DNA of 64,000 nt from Alkalimarinus alittae (GTDB lineage: Bacteria > Pseudomonadota > Gammaproteobacteria > Pseudomonadales > Oleiphilaceae): positions 1,340,001-1,404,000 of the forward strand of contig NZ_CP100390.1 in assembly GCF_026016465.1 (NCBI RefSeq), given 5' to 3'. This document shows, in pieces, positions 13,153-22,728 of the stretch. The position numbers were made by a program, and so were the translations under genes. Position 1 is the stretch's first letter; each line of letters opens with the position of its first letter. A model generated the notes under the pieces. That model did no database searches and was not told the origin of the DNA. It saw nothing but the letters and a program-made list of their open reading frames with translations.

Positions 13153-15909
13153 ATGATAACTAATAGCTTTGGCACACGCGACACGTTGCTGGTTGATGAC
13201 TCCGCCTACCATATCTACCGACTTGATCAGATTAAAACGTCGCATAGGCTCCCCTTCAGCCTTAAAGTGCTGTTAGAAAATTTGCTGCGTAATGAGGATG
13301 GCCGTCTCGTCACTCGTGAACAGATCCAAGCACTCGCCGATTGGAAACCGCAAGCTTCTCAGCAACATGAAATTCAATTCACACCGTCGCGGGTATTGAT
13401 GCAAGATTTTACCGGTGTGCCTTGTGTGGTTGATTTGGTTGCGATGCGTGATGCGATTATCGCACTGGGTGGCGACCCTCAGCGTATTAACCCACTAGTG
13501 CCCAGTGAGTTGGTGATTGACCACTCTGTGATAGCCGATGTGTTCGGCCAAGCTAATGCCTTTACGGCTAATGCTGAGCTTGAGTTTCAGCGTAACGTTG
13601 AACGTTATCAGTTATTGCGTTGGGGGCAGCAGGCGTTTGATAACTTTAAGGTGGTACCACCGGGAACAGGCATCTGTCATCAGGTTAACTTGGAGTATTT
13701 GTCGCGAGTTGTATTTACGCGAGAAGGGCCTGATGGCATGGTGGCGTACCCGGACACGTTGGTTGGTACTGACTCTCATACACCGATGGTTAATGGATTA
13801 GGCGTATTGGGTTGGGGGGTGGGAGGTATCGAAGCGGAAGCGGCGATGCTTGGGCAACCGATGAGTATGCTGATCCCTCAAGTCGTTGGCCTCAAACTGA
13901 CGGGAGAGTTCCCCCCAGGAACGACAGCTACAGACCTTGTGCTTACTGTCGCGGAATTATTACGTAAGACGGGGGTAGTGGGTAAGTTTGTTGAATTTTA
14001 TGGCCCTGGTGTCGCCAACATCCCATTGGCCAATCGCGCAACGCTAGGCAATATGAGCCCTGAGTACGGCTCAACGTGTGCTATTTTCCCGATTGATGAT
14101 GAGACGTTAACATACATGCGATTGACGGGTCGGTCTGAACACGAGATTCGGCTGGTAGCGGCTTACGCAAAAGAACAAGGGTTATGGCATGACCCGAACA
14201 ATGAGCCAGAGTACTCGCAAACCGTTGAGCTTGATCTGGGCTCATTAGTGCCATCCATCGCTGGGCCTAAGCGGCCGCAAGATCGTATCTCGGTAGATGT
14301 TGCACCAGACACAGTTAGGGCGCTATTGGCCGGTGAGTCGGTGATTGCCAGCGACACGATGACCATCATACCTGATTCAACCGCTATCAAAGCTGAGGAC
14401 TTATACGATTGTGGGGTCGATCATAACTGGCCCCATAGACCTGTCGGTATCACCTTGGTTGATGGCACTCAAACTCAACTCGACAATGGGCATGTAGTGC
14501 TCGCGGCTATCACGTCTTGTACTAACACATCGAACCCGTTGGTGATGATTGGGGCGGGGCTGTTGGCTAAGCGTGCGGTGGAAAAAGGATTATCTCGAAA
14601 ACCTTGGGTTAAAACCTCGCTAGCGCCTGGCTCTCGTGTGGTGACTGATTATTATGAGCGAGCGGGGCTTACCGCGTACTTAGATAAGCTTGGTTTCAAC
14701 TTGGTGGGTTATGGTTGCACTACTTGTATCGGTAATTCAGGGCCGTTAATACCGGAAGTCGCGACTGCTGTGGATGAACATAATCTTAACGTTAGCGGGG
14801 TGCTCTCGGGTAACCGAAATTTTGAGGGGCGCATTCATCCACAAACACAGATGAACTTTCTTGCCTCACCTATGCTGGTGGTCGCCTATGCCTTGGTGGG
14901 GACGATGCATACCAATCTGTTGAAAGATTCGCTCGGCACAGGCAGTGACGGTAAACCGGTATATCTACGGGATATTTGGCCTTCGATTCGTGAGATTCAA
15001 GACGTGATTGATGAGTGTGTACAAGCCGATATGTTCACGAACGGCTATGCCGATGTCTTTGCGGGTGACGAAAACTGGCGCAGTCTTAAGATACCTGACG
15101 GTAGTGCCTTTGTGTGGGATGCTGGCTCAACTTATGTTCGTCAGCCTCCATACTTCGATGGTGTGGGTCGAGAGCCGGTCGCTATTACCGATGTAAAAGG
15201 GGCACGGTTACTGGCTAAACTTGGTGACTCTGTGACTACCGACCACATTAGCCCAGCCGGTGCCATTGCAATTGACTCGCCTGCGGGCAAGTATCTGAGC
15301 GATCATGGTATTGATCAAAAGGGGTTTAACTCCTACGGTTCGCGACGAGGTAATCATGAAGTGATGATCAGAGGTACCTTTGCCAATATCCGCTTGCGTA
15401 ACCAGTTGGCACCGGGAACCGAAGGTGGTTTCACGCGTGATTTTACGCAACAGGGTGGGCCTGTTAGTAGTATCTATGATGCGTCTGTTAACTATATCAA
15501 GGCAGGCACGCCGCTAGTGATTTTAGCCGGTAAGGAATACGGTTCAGGATCTTCTCGTGACTGGGCTGCCAAGGGCACTGCGTTGCTAGGTGTTCGTGCG
15601 GTCATTGCTGAGTCATACGAGCGTATTCACCGTTCAAACCTCATTGGTATGGGGGTTTTGCCGTTGCAGTATAATGACGGTGAAAATGCAGAATCATTGG
15701 GGCTCACGGGGGAAGAAGTGTTTGATATTAGTGGTTTGGCAGGGAATGAGATGCCACCGCACGAAGTGCCTGTATGTGCGACGGATGAGCAGGGGAACGC
15801 GACTAGGTTTGTGGCGAAGGTGCGTATCGATACACCTGTTGAGGCTGATTATTATCGACATGGGGGAATTCTACCCTACATGTTGCGACAACTGCTTGAT
15901 AACGAGTAA
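13153..15909 (+). CDS. acnA: Aconitate hydratase A
   Basis: The protein of 918 residues converts citrate to isocitrate through cis-aconitate in the TCA cycle. Iron-sulphur cluster ligands are the cysteine in [12 protein letters not shown] (about residue 457) and the two in [12 protein letters not shown] (about 523-526). Substrate-binding blocks include [24 protein letters not shown] and the swivel-domain [12 protein letters not shown]. The start at 13153 follows GAGGGAT and gives the normal N terminus ([12 protein letters not shown]); the TTG 21 bases earlier is less likely. It is monocistronic; the convergent exonuclease gene ends 16 bases downstream. Confidence 0.97.
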   Translation: MITNSFGTRDTLLVDDSAYHIYRLDQIKTSHRLPFSLKVLLENLLRNEDGRLVTREQIQALADWKPQASQQHEIQFTPSRVLMQDFTGVPCVVDLVAMRDAIIALGGDPQRINPLVPSELVIDHSVIADVFGQANAFTANAELEFQRNVERYQLLRWGQQAFDNFKVVPPGTGICHQVNLEYLSRVVFTREGPDGMVAYPDTLVGTDSHTPMVNGLGVLGWGVGGIEAEAAMLGQPMSMLIPQVVGLKLTGEFPPGTTATDLVLTVAELLRKTGVVGKFVEFYGPGVANIPLANRATLGNMSPEYGSTCAIFPIDDETLTYMRLTGRSEHEIRLVAAYAKEQGLWHDPNNEPEYSQTVELDLGSLVPSIAGPKRPQDRISVDVAPDTVRALLAGESVIASDTMTIIPDSTAIKAEDLYDCGVDHNWPHRPVGITLVDGTQTQLDNGHVVLAAITSCTNTSNPLVMIGAGLLAKRAVEKGLSRKPWVKTSLAPGSRVVTDYYERAGLTAYLDKLGFNLVGYGCTTCIGNSGPLIPEVATAVDEHNLNVSGVLSGNRNFEGRIHPQTQMNFLASPMLVVAYALVGTMHTNLLKDSLGTGSDGKPVYLRDIWPSIREIQDVIDECVQADMFTNGYADVFAGDENWRSLKIPDGSAFVWDAGSTYVRQPPYFDGVGREPVAITDVKGARLLAKLGDSVTTDHISPAGAIAIDSPAGKYLSDHGIDQKGFNSYGSRRGNHEVMIRGTFANIRLRNQLAPGTEGGFTRDFTQQGGPVSSIYDASVNYIKAGTPLVILAGKEYGSGSSRDWAAKGTALLGVRAVIAESYERIHRSNLIGMGVLPLQYNDGENAESLGLTGEEVFDISGLAGNEMPPHEVPVCATDEQGNATRFVAKVRIDTPVEADYYRHGGILPYMLRQLLDNE

Positions 15910-15925
15910 GCCAACGCACAGGCTA

Positions 15926-16657
15926 TTAACGTTTCATAATACGAAGTCGTTTATAGCCTTTAATTTTTTCAGCTAACTGGGCTAATGTGTCGATTGCTTG
16001 TTTTTCGGCTTCTCTCAGTAGAATCAGCATGATCTCAGCGGTCGCTAAGGCGTCTGCTGAGGCGTTGTGACGATTGCTAACGTTAAGTCCAAAGTGATTC
16101 ACCCAGTCATCTAACCCTGCCTGTTGCATCGAACGGCCAACTTCGATGGATGGAAGTAAAGCGGCCGCAATATCGGCTACATCAAAGAACGTATGCTTAA
16201 GCGGTAACCCTAGATCACGCTTTAGTGCGCGGGTTAGCATGCCTTGATCAAAAGGTGCGTGATAGGCGAGAAAAACGGACTCGCCGGTATAGGCCATAAA
16301 TTCAGCTAAAACAGCTTCTGCGGGTTCACCACTAGCCACTTCGTTGGGCGAAATACCGTGAATTAGAACGGTATCATCCACTTTGTTTAACTCTCTGAAT
16401 ATCGTTCGCTCAAAGGATTGGGTCAGTTGAATTTCATTGTTTTCGATCACCACAGCGCCGACTGCAATGATTTGATCTTTGTGAATATTAAGGCCTGTGG
16501 TCTCAAGGTCTATAACCACAAATCGAGTGCTTTTTAACGGTGTAAAATCGATTTTTTGAGGCGGCGGAAAACCCTTAGCGTCAGCCTTGAGGTTAGATGT
16601 TTTTTTAAAACGGCTTAACCAGTTAAGGTTAAGAAAACGTCCGGTTTTATTACTCAT
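15926..16657 (-). CDS. DnaQ-like 3'-5' exonuclease
   Basis: This 243-residue protein has a DEDDh exonuclease domain from about residue 44. Exo I is VVIDLETTGLN, Exo II lies around FLAYHAPFDQGML, and Exo III is RHNASADALATAEI with its catalytic histidine and aspartate. It resembles the PolC/DnaQ-type exonucleases encoded next to DUF294 nucleotidyltransferases in Pseudomonas and Marinobacter relatives, as here, 75 bases downstream of such a gene. It is a second exonuclease, probably not the epsilon subunit itself, because it lacks the usual polymerase-binding tail. Confidence 0.88.
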   Translation of the reverse strand: MSNKTGRFLNLNWLSRFKKTSNLKADAKGFPPPQKIDFTPLKSTRFVVIDLETTGLNIHKDQIIAVGAVVIENNEIQLTQSFERTIFRELNKVDDTVLIHGISPNEVASGEPAEAVLAEFMAYTGESVFLAYHAPFDQGMLTRALKRDLGLPLKHTFFDVADIAAALLPSIEVGRSMQQAGLDDWVNHFGLNVSNRHNASADALATAEIMLILLREAEKQAIDTLAQLAEKIKGYKRLRIMKR

Positions 16658-16732
16658 ATCATTATCGCGTGTGTTTAAGGCTCATATTCTAATACACTTG
16701 TACTGAGGCCTTATGCCAAAGCAGGGGGCATG

Positions 16733-18724
16733 TTATAAGGCATAGGTGACTTCTAGTTTGTGTTGAAGTCGCTTAGCTTGCCTGAATGCTTCACGCAATA
16801 TGCGTTGATCGAGCTGGTTTAATTGCGCGGGTGATATTCGGTTTGTCAGTGTTTTTCCGTGGCGTGATAGCTCTTGATGGTTGCGCATTCTAAGCAACTG
16901 AATAAGACCGTAAGACTCGATCCAAGCATTCGCATCTTTGCGATCCATGGCACCACACTCGACGAGTGCTTGAATTCGGTCAATGGTATTCGATTCGATA
17001 ATACCGCGCCCCAACGAAAGAATTCGTGCGGCATCCACAAATGGGGTTAGTCCCTGTATTTTTAAGTCGAGGGTATTTTTCTCACCCCCCTTGGCATACA
17101 CAAATCCCTTAAACATATTTAAAGGGGGGCGATTATGCATGGCACAAACGGCCATCATTTTTTGAAATAGAGTATTTTTTTGGATCGCGGCAACGACTCG
17201 CTTAAACATATCTGTTGCGATTTTTTCATCACCCCAAATAGGCCGCATATCGAGAAATATGCTTGAGTTTAATAGGTTCTCAGGCGTATTGGTGTTGATA
17301 AATTGGTAATACCATTCTTCCCATTCACTTCGGCTGCGGCAAAGGTCTGGGTTACTGGCCATAATGTTACCTTTGCACCAGGTGAATCCGCATTCATCGA
17401 GCCGAGTATTTATTTCTTTTGCTAGCGGTAAGAGCAGACTGCGGGCTTGGTCATTGGTCATACCTTCAGGTGCTTGAAACAGGATGCCATTATCTTGATC
17501 GGTTACCAGTGTTTGTTCCTTGCGGCCCTCGCTGCCAAACACCAACCAGGTAAAGGGGACTCCTGGGTCTCCGAATGATTGGATAGTGAGCTCTATGACG
17601 CGCACAACGGTGTAGTCGTTAAGTAGTGTAATAATATGGTTCAACTGCTGCGAAGCTGCACCGTATGCAATCATGGTATCAATAAGTTGGGTGATATCTT
17701 CACGAATACTCAGTAGAGTCACGACGCTCGAAGCGCTTGCGATGGCTCTTGCTAAGTGAACAAGGTCAACACGTTGTAATGAAAATAAATCTCGCTCAGA
17801 GACAACGCCTGTGAGCTTGTTATCTTCATCTACGACACAAACGTGGGCAAAGTGGTGTGTTGCCATTAATAACGCCGCTTCAAATGCAGAGGCGGAAGAG
17901 GGCAGTGACATTGGGTTAGGGGTCATCACGCTGGATATCGGCACATTAAAATCACACTGACCTTCTGCAATCACACGTCTGACATCTCGGAGGGTGAATA
18001 TTCCGCTCGGCTCTCGGCTGTCATTGGTGATAATAATACTGCCAACATTTTTGTTATGCATCACGCTAATGGCTTTTTGCAGCGGTAAGTCGGGCGTACA
18101 AACGATGGGATTACGAATAGCGAGTTCAGATATCGCTTGGTCTAATGAATGTTGGCGACCGAGTGTTTCTACGGCTTTTTTTTGTATTTTCTGGTTTACC
18201 TGATCAAGCAAACTGCTTACACCCCTGACGCAGAAATCGCGGAATATGTCACTTTGAGTAAAAATCTTAACAAAGTGGTCACGGGGGATTTTTAAACAAA
18301 AGGTATCGCCAGAGGCTCTATGAACGGTCTGGGTGGCTCGCTCGCTGACCAGTGCGGCAATGGGAAAACACTCTCCAGGGGCAATTTCAAACGTGGTGCT
18401 CGCCGGTGCTTTAGCGGCATCATTCATTTTAGAGGAGGTGTCAGGGGTAGAGTATGTCTCACCGTTAATAAGGGCTTGGCGTTGAGTAGACTTTCGCTCG
18501 CCGCGGATATTGCCTTGCTTTACGATATAGAAGTGGCCTACAACCCCTAAGTCTGGGCTTAATATAACGTCCCCATCGGCATAAAACGTGAGTGTTGCCT
18601 GTTCAAGTAATGATGCAATATGACTATCTTCCATTTGACTAAAAGGCGGGTATTGGTTCAAAAAAGTCATGAGCGCTCGAATGTTTTGTTGTACTGCTGA
18701 CTTTCCTGTTTCTTCTTGAGTCAT
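16733..18724 (-). CDS. DUF294 nucleotidyltransferase with cNMP-binding and CBS domains
   Basis: The protein has 663 residues in four parts: a cyclic-nucleotide-binding-like fold (about 20-150), two CBS motifs (about 205-325, with GSIIITNDSREPSGIFTLRD and VCVVDEDNKLTGVVSERDL), a nucleotidyltransferase domain with GSEGRKEQTLVTDQDNG (about 395-415, where GSEGR and DQD provide metal and substrate contacts), and a helical DUF294 C-terminal domain. Homologues are predicted signal-transduction proteins of unknown substrate. It leads the operon with the exonuclease. Confidence 0.9.
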   Translation of the reverse strand: MTQEETGKSAVQQNIRALMTFLNQYPPFSQMEDSHIASLLEQATLTFYADGDVILSPDLGVVGHFYIVKQGNIRGERKSTQRQALINGETYSTPDTSSKMNDAAKAPASTTFEIAPGECFPIAALVSERATQTVHRASGDTFCLKIPRDHFVKIFTQSDIFRDFCVRGVSSLLDQVNQKIQKKAVETLGRQHSLDQAISELAIRNPIVCTPDLPLQKAISVMHNKNVGSIIITNDSREPSGIFTLRDVRRVIAEGQCDFNVPISSVMTPNPMSLPSSASAFEAALLMATHHFAHVCVVDEDNKLTGVVSERDLFSLQRVDLVHLARAIASASSVVTLLSIREDITQLIDTMIAYGAASQQLNHIITLLNDYTVVRVIELTIQSFGDPGVPFTWLVFGSEGRKEQTLVTDQDNGILFQAPEGMTNDQARSLLLPLAKEINTRLDECGFTWCKGNIMASNPDLCRSRSEWEEWYYQFINTNTPENLLNSSIFLDMRPIWGDEKIATDMFKRVVAAIQKNTLFQKMMAVCAMHNRPPLNMFKGFVYAKGGEKNTLDLKIQGLTPFVDAARILSLGRGIIESNTIDRIQALVECGAMDRKDANAWIESYGLIQLLRMRNHQELSRHGKTLTNRISPAQLNQLDQRILREAFRQAKRLQHKLEVTYAL

Positions 18725-18966
18725 GTTGCCTTTCGCCTCTGAATATCCACGGTTATTGTTCCTAGAATCACGTTTGAAATAAGCATGCTAGGGAGGACAG
18801 TAACCTCATTAGTTTAGTTTAGTTCAGTGTGGTGGGGTTTGATCTAAGACCTATGTCTAAGTGTTAATATCAATGCCTAATAATCGATAACTAGTTGGAG
18901 AAAAGAAAAAGAAATGATAACTTGCCTCTTAACTGGCGTTTGGATTAAAGATAAATATTACTGAAG

Positions 18967-19554
18967 ATGGTTATGGCTGAAGAAGATTCTGATCTGTTTT
19001 TTGAAGAAATGGGCGATGTAGAGCCGTTAAAAAAAAGAGACAAAGCACACCTTGATGCCCAGAAGGCGCTTACCCCTGGTCATTTGGTCAGGCGAGTAAC
19101 GGCCGTTACAGAAAAAACAGTTGATGATAACCACTTAACCGCTACAGACCATATTGAAATACTCTCATCGACGGACGTACTGGAATACAAGCAAGCTGGC
19201 ATACAGCATGGTGTGTATAAGAAACTTAGAATGGGGCGATACCCGATTGATGCAAGGCTTGATTTGCATCGAATGACGGTTGAGGTTGCCAGAAAAGAAG
19301 TCTTTCGGTTTATTCATGACTGTATGAAGTATGACTTACGTACCGTGATCATTTTGCATGGGAAGGGGGATCGAAACCCAGACAAAAAAGCGCTTCTTAA
19401 AAGTCATTTGGCTAAATGGTTACCCGAAATGGAAGACGTGATGGCGTTTCACTCTGCACAAAAGCACCACGGTGGAACTGGTGCCGTGTATGTTTTATTG
19501 AGAAAAAGTGACAATGACCGCCAAGCGAATCGGGAGCGTCACGGTTTACGATAG
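18967..19554 (+). CDS. smrA: Smr-domain endonuclease SmrA
   Basis: The protein has 195 residues. An acidic N terminus (AEEDSDLFFEEMGDVEPL) and a linker precede the Smr domain, which shows LDLHRMTVEVARKEVFRFI, VIILHGKGDRNPDKKALLK and HHGGTGAVYVLLRK. LDLH and HGKG are the family hallmarks. Smr proteins nick DNA or RNA; the stand-alone YdaL/SmrA type has no firmly proven role. ATG 18973 is an alternative start two codons later. Confidence 0.9.
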   Translation: MVMAEEDSDLFFEEMGDVEPLKKRDKAHLDAQKALTPGHLVRRVTAVTEKTVDDNHLTATDHIEILSSTDVLEYKQAGIQHGVYKKLRMGRYPIDARLDLHRMTVEVARKEVFRFIHDCMKYDLRTVIILHGKGDRNPDKKALLKSHLAKWLPEMEDVMAFHSAQKHHGGTGAVYVLLRKSDNDRQANRERHGLR

Positions 19555-19573
19555 CGCTTACCTTAACATCTGA

Positions 19574-20344
19574 TTAAGGGTAAGTTCTTAGACAGTCATT
19601 GATAAAAAAGTAAAAGCCTCGATAATCTTGCCTGAAATGCGAAATATCCATTAATAAGCTGTCACGTGTAGCAAAGTAGATGGCTCGTTGTCCATGATAA
19701 TCAATTACTTGGCTAGCTTGAGTCAGGTATATCCCAAACTGATCTAGCCGCCTCACCAATTTGGGCTCAATTGCTAAAAATACAATGCTACGGTGGCTTT
19801 GGATAAAGAGAGAGATAGCGGCAAGGTATAACCCTATATTGATAAACGGAAACTTTCGCTGCTGCTCGGTCATCTCAGTCGATAAGTCGTTAATGACGCC
19901 TCTGGGAGAGAGCTGTTCTCCACTCCTCTGCCTGAAATTTTTAGTAATGACCATGCGAGAAATTTCGCAGTAGGAACCATAAGGTAGTGTGTCTGGGTTA
20001 ATTAAATTTCGGTAAAATGCTTGGCTGTAATTCCGCTCAAAAGGGAGTAATAGCCCGCGCTTTTGAGTCGGCGGGATAATCAGTCTTATGCTGCCAGCGG
20101 CTTCTTGTGTTGTTTGAAGCCTGAGTAAACACTGTAGAGAAAAGCGATCATACTCATCTCGCTCTCTGAGTTTATGGTGATAGATATCGTAGCCAAACTC
20201 TTCGCAGTAGGTTTGATAACGCATCTTATAGATCTCATCATACTGGTCTGGCGTGCATACCTGCTGCAGTTGAAAGTAGTCCGCAAACATTTGAGCTAAA
20301 GCTGGCGAACTGCTTTGCTTCAGGTGAAGGGGAGCTTGGTTCAT
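19574..20344 (-). CDS. PEP-CTERM/exosortase-associated acyltransferase
   Basis: The protein has about 256 residues in the GNAT-like acyl-homoserine-lactone-synthase fold. Matching blocks are EIYKMRYQTYCEEFGYD, a DEYDRFS segment, SIRLIIP, and CEISRMVITKNFR followed by RSGEQ. Members of TIGR03694 are found with exosortase and PEP-CTERM gene sets; no exosortase is in this window. The product has not been established for the family. The start at 20344 (MNQAPLHL) was chosen for size; a start at 20377 would add eleven residues. Confidence 0.8.
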   Translation of the reverse strand: MNQAPLHLKQSSSPALAQMFADYFQLQQVCTPDQYDEIYKMRYQTYCEEFGYDIYHHKLRERDEYDRFSLQCLLRLQTTQEAAGSIRLIIPPTQKRGLLLPFERNYSQAFYRNLINPDTLPYGSYCEISRMVITKNFRQRSGEQLSPRGVINDLSTEMTEQQRKFPFINIGLYLAAISLFIQSHRSIVFLAIEPKLVRRLDQFGIYLTQASQVIDYHGQRAIYFATRDSLLMDISHFRQDYRGFYFFINDCLRTYP

Positions 20345-20377
20345 AATGATTTTTTTCTCACCCTCGGTAGTTGTCAT

Positions 20378-20717
20378 TGATGAAAGAAGGGGGTCTAGAG
20401 TAGAGTGTCTCTATCTTCAGTCTAGTCCTGATTAATAAATATACAAAGCGAGATGAGAATCTTTTTCATCTTCTGTTAAAGATCTGTTTTTTCCTAACAA
20501 ATGCGCAGTTATAATCTGTTAGAGAGGCTGCTTATAGGCCTGAGCATAAGGTGTTCTAGCTTGTTTCTACTGAGACACAACAGACATTCCGGCGAAAGCG
20601 GAAATGAATGATTTTAAACGACGCTAAAACGTCGGTTCCCCGACTTTTCGTGGGTGACAAGAAGGGACCATTACGGAGTTTCTGGGTGGGCAATAGCCAT
20701 AACAAATGGGGATAAGA
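20378..20717. other. Divergent intergenic region with short palindromes
   Basis: This region carries the promoters of the acyltransferase (left) and mtnB (right). At about 20,586-20,607 CATTCC-GGCGAAAGC-GGAAATG is a small palindrome, and GTCGGTTCCCCGAC at about 20,631-20,644 is another. They resemble degenerate dispersed repeats like the one at 54.5 kb. No riboswitch is recognised. Confidence 0.4.
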
Positions 20718-21341
20718 ATGTTTGATATCACTCGCTATGCGGACGCGTCTCATAAAATTATTGAAGCGGGCCGTTTTCTTTACGCCAATGGTTGGTCGCC
20801 AGCCACTAGCAGCAATTACTCTGCTCGGATTGATGAACAACATATTGCTATTACGGTCTCAGGAAAGCATAAAGGAGCTTTAACCAGTGCGGATGTAATG
20901 GTGGTTAACCTTGAAGGAAGCCCTGTTCAGAGTGACTGTAAATCATCAGCAGAAACTTTGCTTCATTCGGTGGTTTATGCGCTTTTTCCCGAAGTCGGTG
21001 CGGTATTACATACTCACTCGATGTCGGCGACCGTGCTAAGCCGCTGGATGAAGGGTGAGAATGAGCTATGTTTAACGGACTATGAACTACAAAAAGCCTT
21101 TCCTGGTTATGAGAGTCATGAATCCACATTGACCATACCCATTTTTGAAAATACGCAAAATATTGATGCGTTGGCCGCCGAGACAAAGGCTTACTTTAAA
21201 CAGAACCCGCATATACCTGGTTACCTTATCCGAGGGCATGGTTTATATACTTGGGGTAACACTATGGCAGATTGCCTTCGCCACGTTGAGGCATTTGAAT
21301 TTTTATTGCAGTGTGAATTAGAAATGAGAAGGTTACCCTAA
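20718..21341 (+). CDS. mtnB: Methylthioribulose-1-phosphate dehydratase
   Basis: The 207-residue enzyme dehydrates methylthioribulose-1-phosphate in the methionine salvage pathway. It has the class II aldolase fold: NGWSPATSSNYSARID, then VLHTHSMSATVLSR with the zinc histidines HTH, and YLIRGHGLYTWG with the third histidine. ATG 20718 is used because GGGGAT lies at a good distance before it; ATG 20706 would add four residues. The stop overlaps the mtnD start (ATGA-type). Confidence 0.95.
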   Translation: MFDITRYADASHKIIEAGRFLYANGWSPATSSNYSARIDEQHIAITVSGKHKGALTSADVMVVNLEGSPVQSDCKSSAETLLHSVVYALFPEVGAVLHTHSMSATVLSRWMKGENELCLTDYELQKAFPGYESHESTLTIPIFENTQNIDALAAETKAYFKQNPHIPGYLIRGHGLYTWGNTMADCLRHVEAFEFLLQCELEMRRLP

Positions 21342-21901
21342 TGAGCAAATTAACGGTTTATGAAGATCAGGATTTCAATACGCCTGCATTGGTGACAGAA
21401 GATAGCGCTAAAATAGCGGATCTACTTAATGAGAAGGGGGTTCGCTTTGAGCATTGGCCCACTCAATCTCTCTCTGCAAATGCTGAACAAGAAGAAATAT
21501 TGGCGGCTTATAGCGCTGATGTCTCTAGATTAAAAAATGAATGTGGCTTTACCACTGCTGACGTAGTCAAGCTTACGCCTGACAATCTACAAAAAGATGA
21601 ATTCAGGAAAAAGTTTTTAGCTGAGCATATACACGTCGAAGATGAAGTTAGGTTTTTTGTTGAAGGCCAAGGTCTATTTTTTCTAAATATTGATAGTAAA
21701 GTGTATGTGGTTCTTTGCCAAAAAAATGACCTAATAAGCGTCCCAGATGGCGTCACGCATTGGTTTGATATGGGGCCTAAGCCTTCGTTTACGTGTATTC
21801 GCTTGTTTACCAACCCAAAAGGTTGGGTTGCCGAGTTTACGGGAAGCACTATTGCTGATCAGGTGCCAGGTTGGGAGCAGTTAATGGAGACTGCAGAATG
21901 A
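21341..21901 (+). CDS. mtnD: Acireductone dioxygenase
   Basis: This 186-residue cupin enzyme oxidises the acireductone intermediate of methionine salvage. The metal site is in EHIHVEDEVRFFVEGQG (HxHx3E, about residues 97-103), with the last histidine in TGVTHWFD-type GVTHWFDMGP. The bound metal (iron or nickel) decides the product and cannot be told from sequence. It overlaps mtnB by one base and mtnC by four bases, indicating tight translational coupling. Confidence 0.96.
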   Translation: MSKLTVYEDQDFNTPALVTEDSAKIADLLNEKGVRFEHWPTQSLSANAEQEEILAAYSADVSRLKNECGFTTADVVKLTPDNLQKDEFRKKFLAEHIHVEDEVRFFVEGQGLFFLNIDSKVYVVLCQKNDLISVPDGVTHWFDMGPKPSFTCIRLFTNPKGWVAEFTGSTIADQVPGWEQLMETAE

Positions 21902-22605
21902 TTAAGGCGATTGTCACTGACATTGAAGGCACCACTAGTTCAATTAGCTTTGTGCATGAGGTTTTGTTCCCCTACGCAAAAAAGCATATGGCCGGATTTA
22001 TTCGTCATGCAGAGGCGCTAAATGATCGCGCGCAGCATGACGTGAGTAATCAGTTAGATGAGGTCGCGCACCTTTCTGGTATTCAGCGAGATGACACAGA
22101 AGCCCTTATTCAGCAGTTATTAGACTGGATTGACGAAGACAAAAAAGCCACCCCACTTAAGGCCCTGCAAGGGATGATCTGGCAACAAGGTTATCGGCAA
22201 GGTGATTTTGTGGGGCATGTTTACAAGGATGCCGCCGATTATTTAAAACAATGGCATGATCAGGGCATAGATCTTTATGTTTACTCGTCAGGCTCGGTTA
22301 ATGCACAGAAGTTGATTTTTGGTCATACTGAGTTTGGTGACCTTACGCCGCTGTTTAAAGGGTACTTTGATACTCAAGTAGGGGGAAAGAGAGAGGTTGA
22401 GTCATACCAACATATTATTCGTGAAATCGGGCTAAAAGGAGAAGAAATTTTATTTTTATCTGACATCGAACAAGAGCTCGATGCCGCTACAATTGCAACA
22501 ATGCAAACCTGTTGGTTAATAAGGAAACATGACTCAAGAATGTCGATTAGCGAAGCCGCTAAAAAGTATTTGGTGGCTAGAGATTTTAGTGAAATAGTGA
22601 TTTAA
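21898..22605 (+). CDS. mtnC: Enolase-phosphatase E1
   Basis: The HAD-superfamily enzyme has 235 residues. Motif I is VTDIEGTTSSI, motif II is VYSSGSV, motif III has the conserved lysine in GGKREVESY, and motif IV is ILFLSDIEQELDAA. It converts the diketo phosphate into acireductone, which MtnD then uses. The start ATG at 21898 overlaps the mtnD stop; the longer frame to 21,871 would overlap mtnD further without purpose. The mtnBDC operon lacks mtnA and mtnP, which must lie elsewhere. Confidence 0.95.
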   Translation: MIKAIVTDIEGTTSSISFVHEVLFPYAKKHMAGFIRHAEALNDRAQHDVSNQLDEVAHLSGIQRDDTEALIQQLLDWIDEDKKATPLKALQGMIWQQGYRQGDFVGHVYKDAADYLKQWHDQGIDLYVYSSGSVNAQKLIFGHTEFGDLTPLFKGYFDTQVGGKREVESYQHIIREIGLKGEEILFLSDIEQELDAATIATMQTCWLIRKHDSRMSISEAAKKYLVARDFSEIVI

Positions 22606-22728
22606 GTCGATCAATTGCAGTGGTAATCGTTTAAATTGTTTGTTAATCTGCCGCGCATTATTCCACTCAAAAGGACTTTGAGGGAGCGGTAGAAAACACT
22701 CACCCACACGGATGTAGGTAGTAAAAAC

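Noticed and set aside
20378-20717. SAM-type riboswitch upstream of mtnB
   Set aside because: I looked because the operon salvages methionine, but could not recognise a conserved core or a leader terminator; only small palindromes are present.
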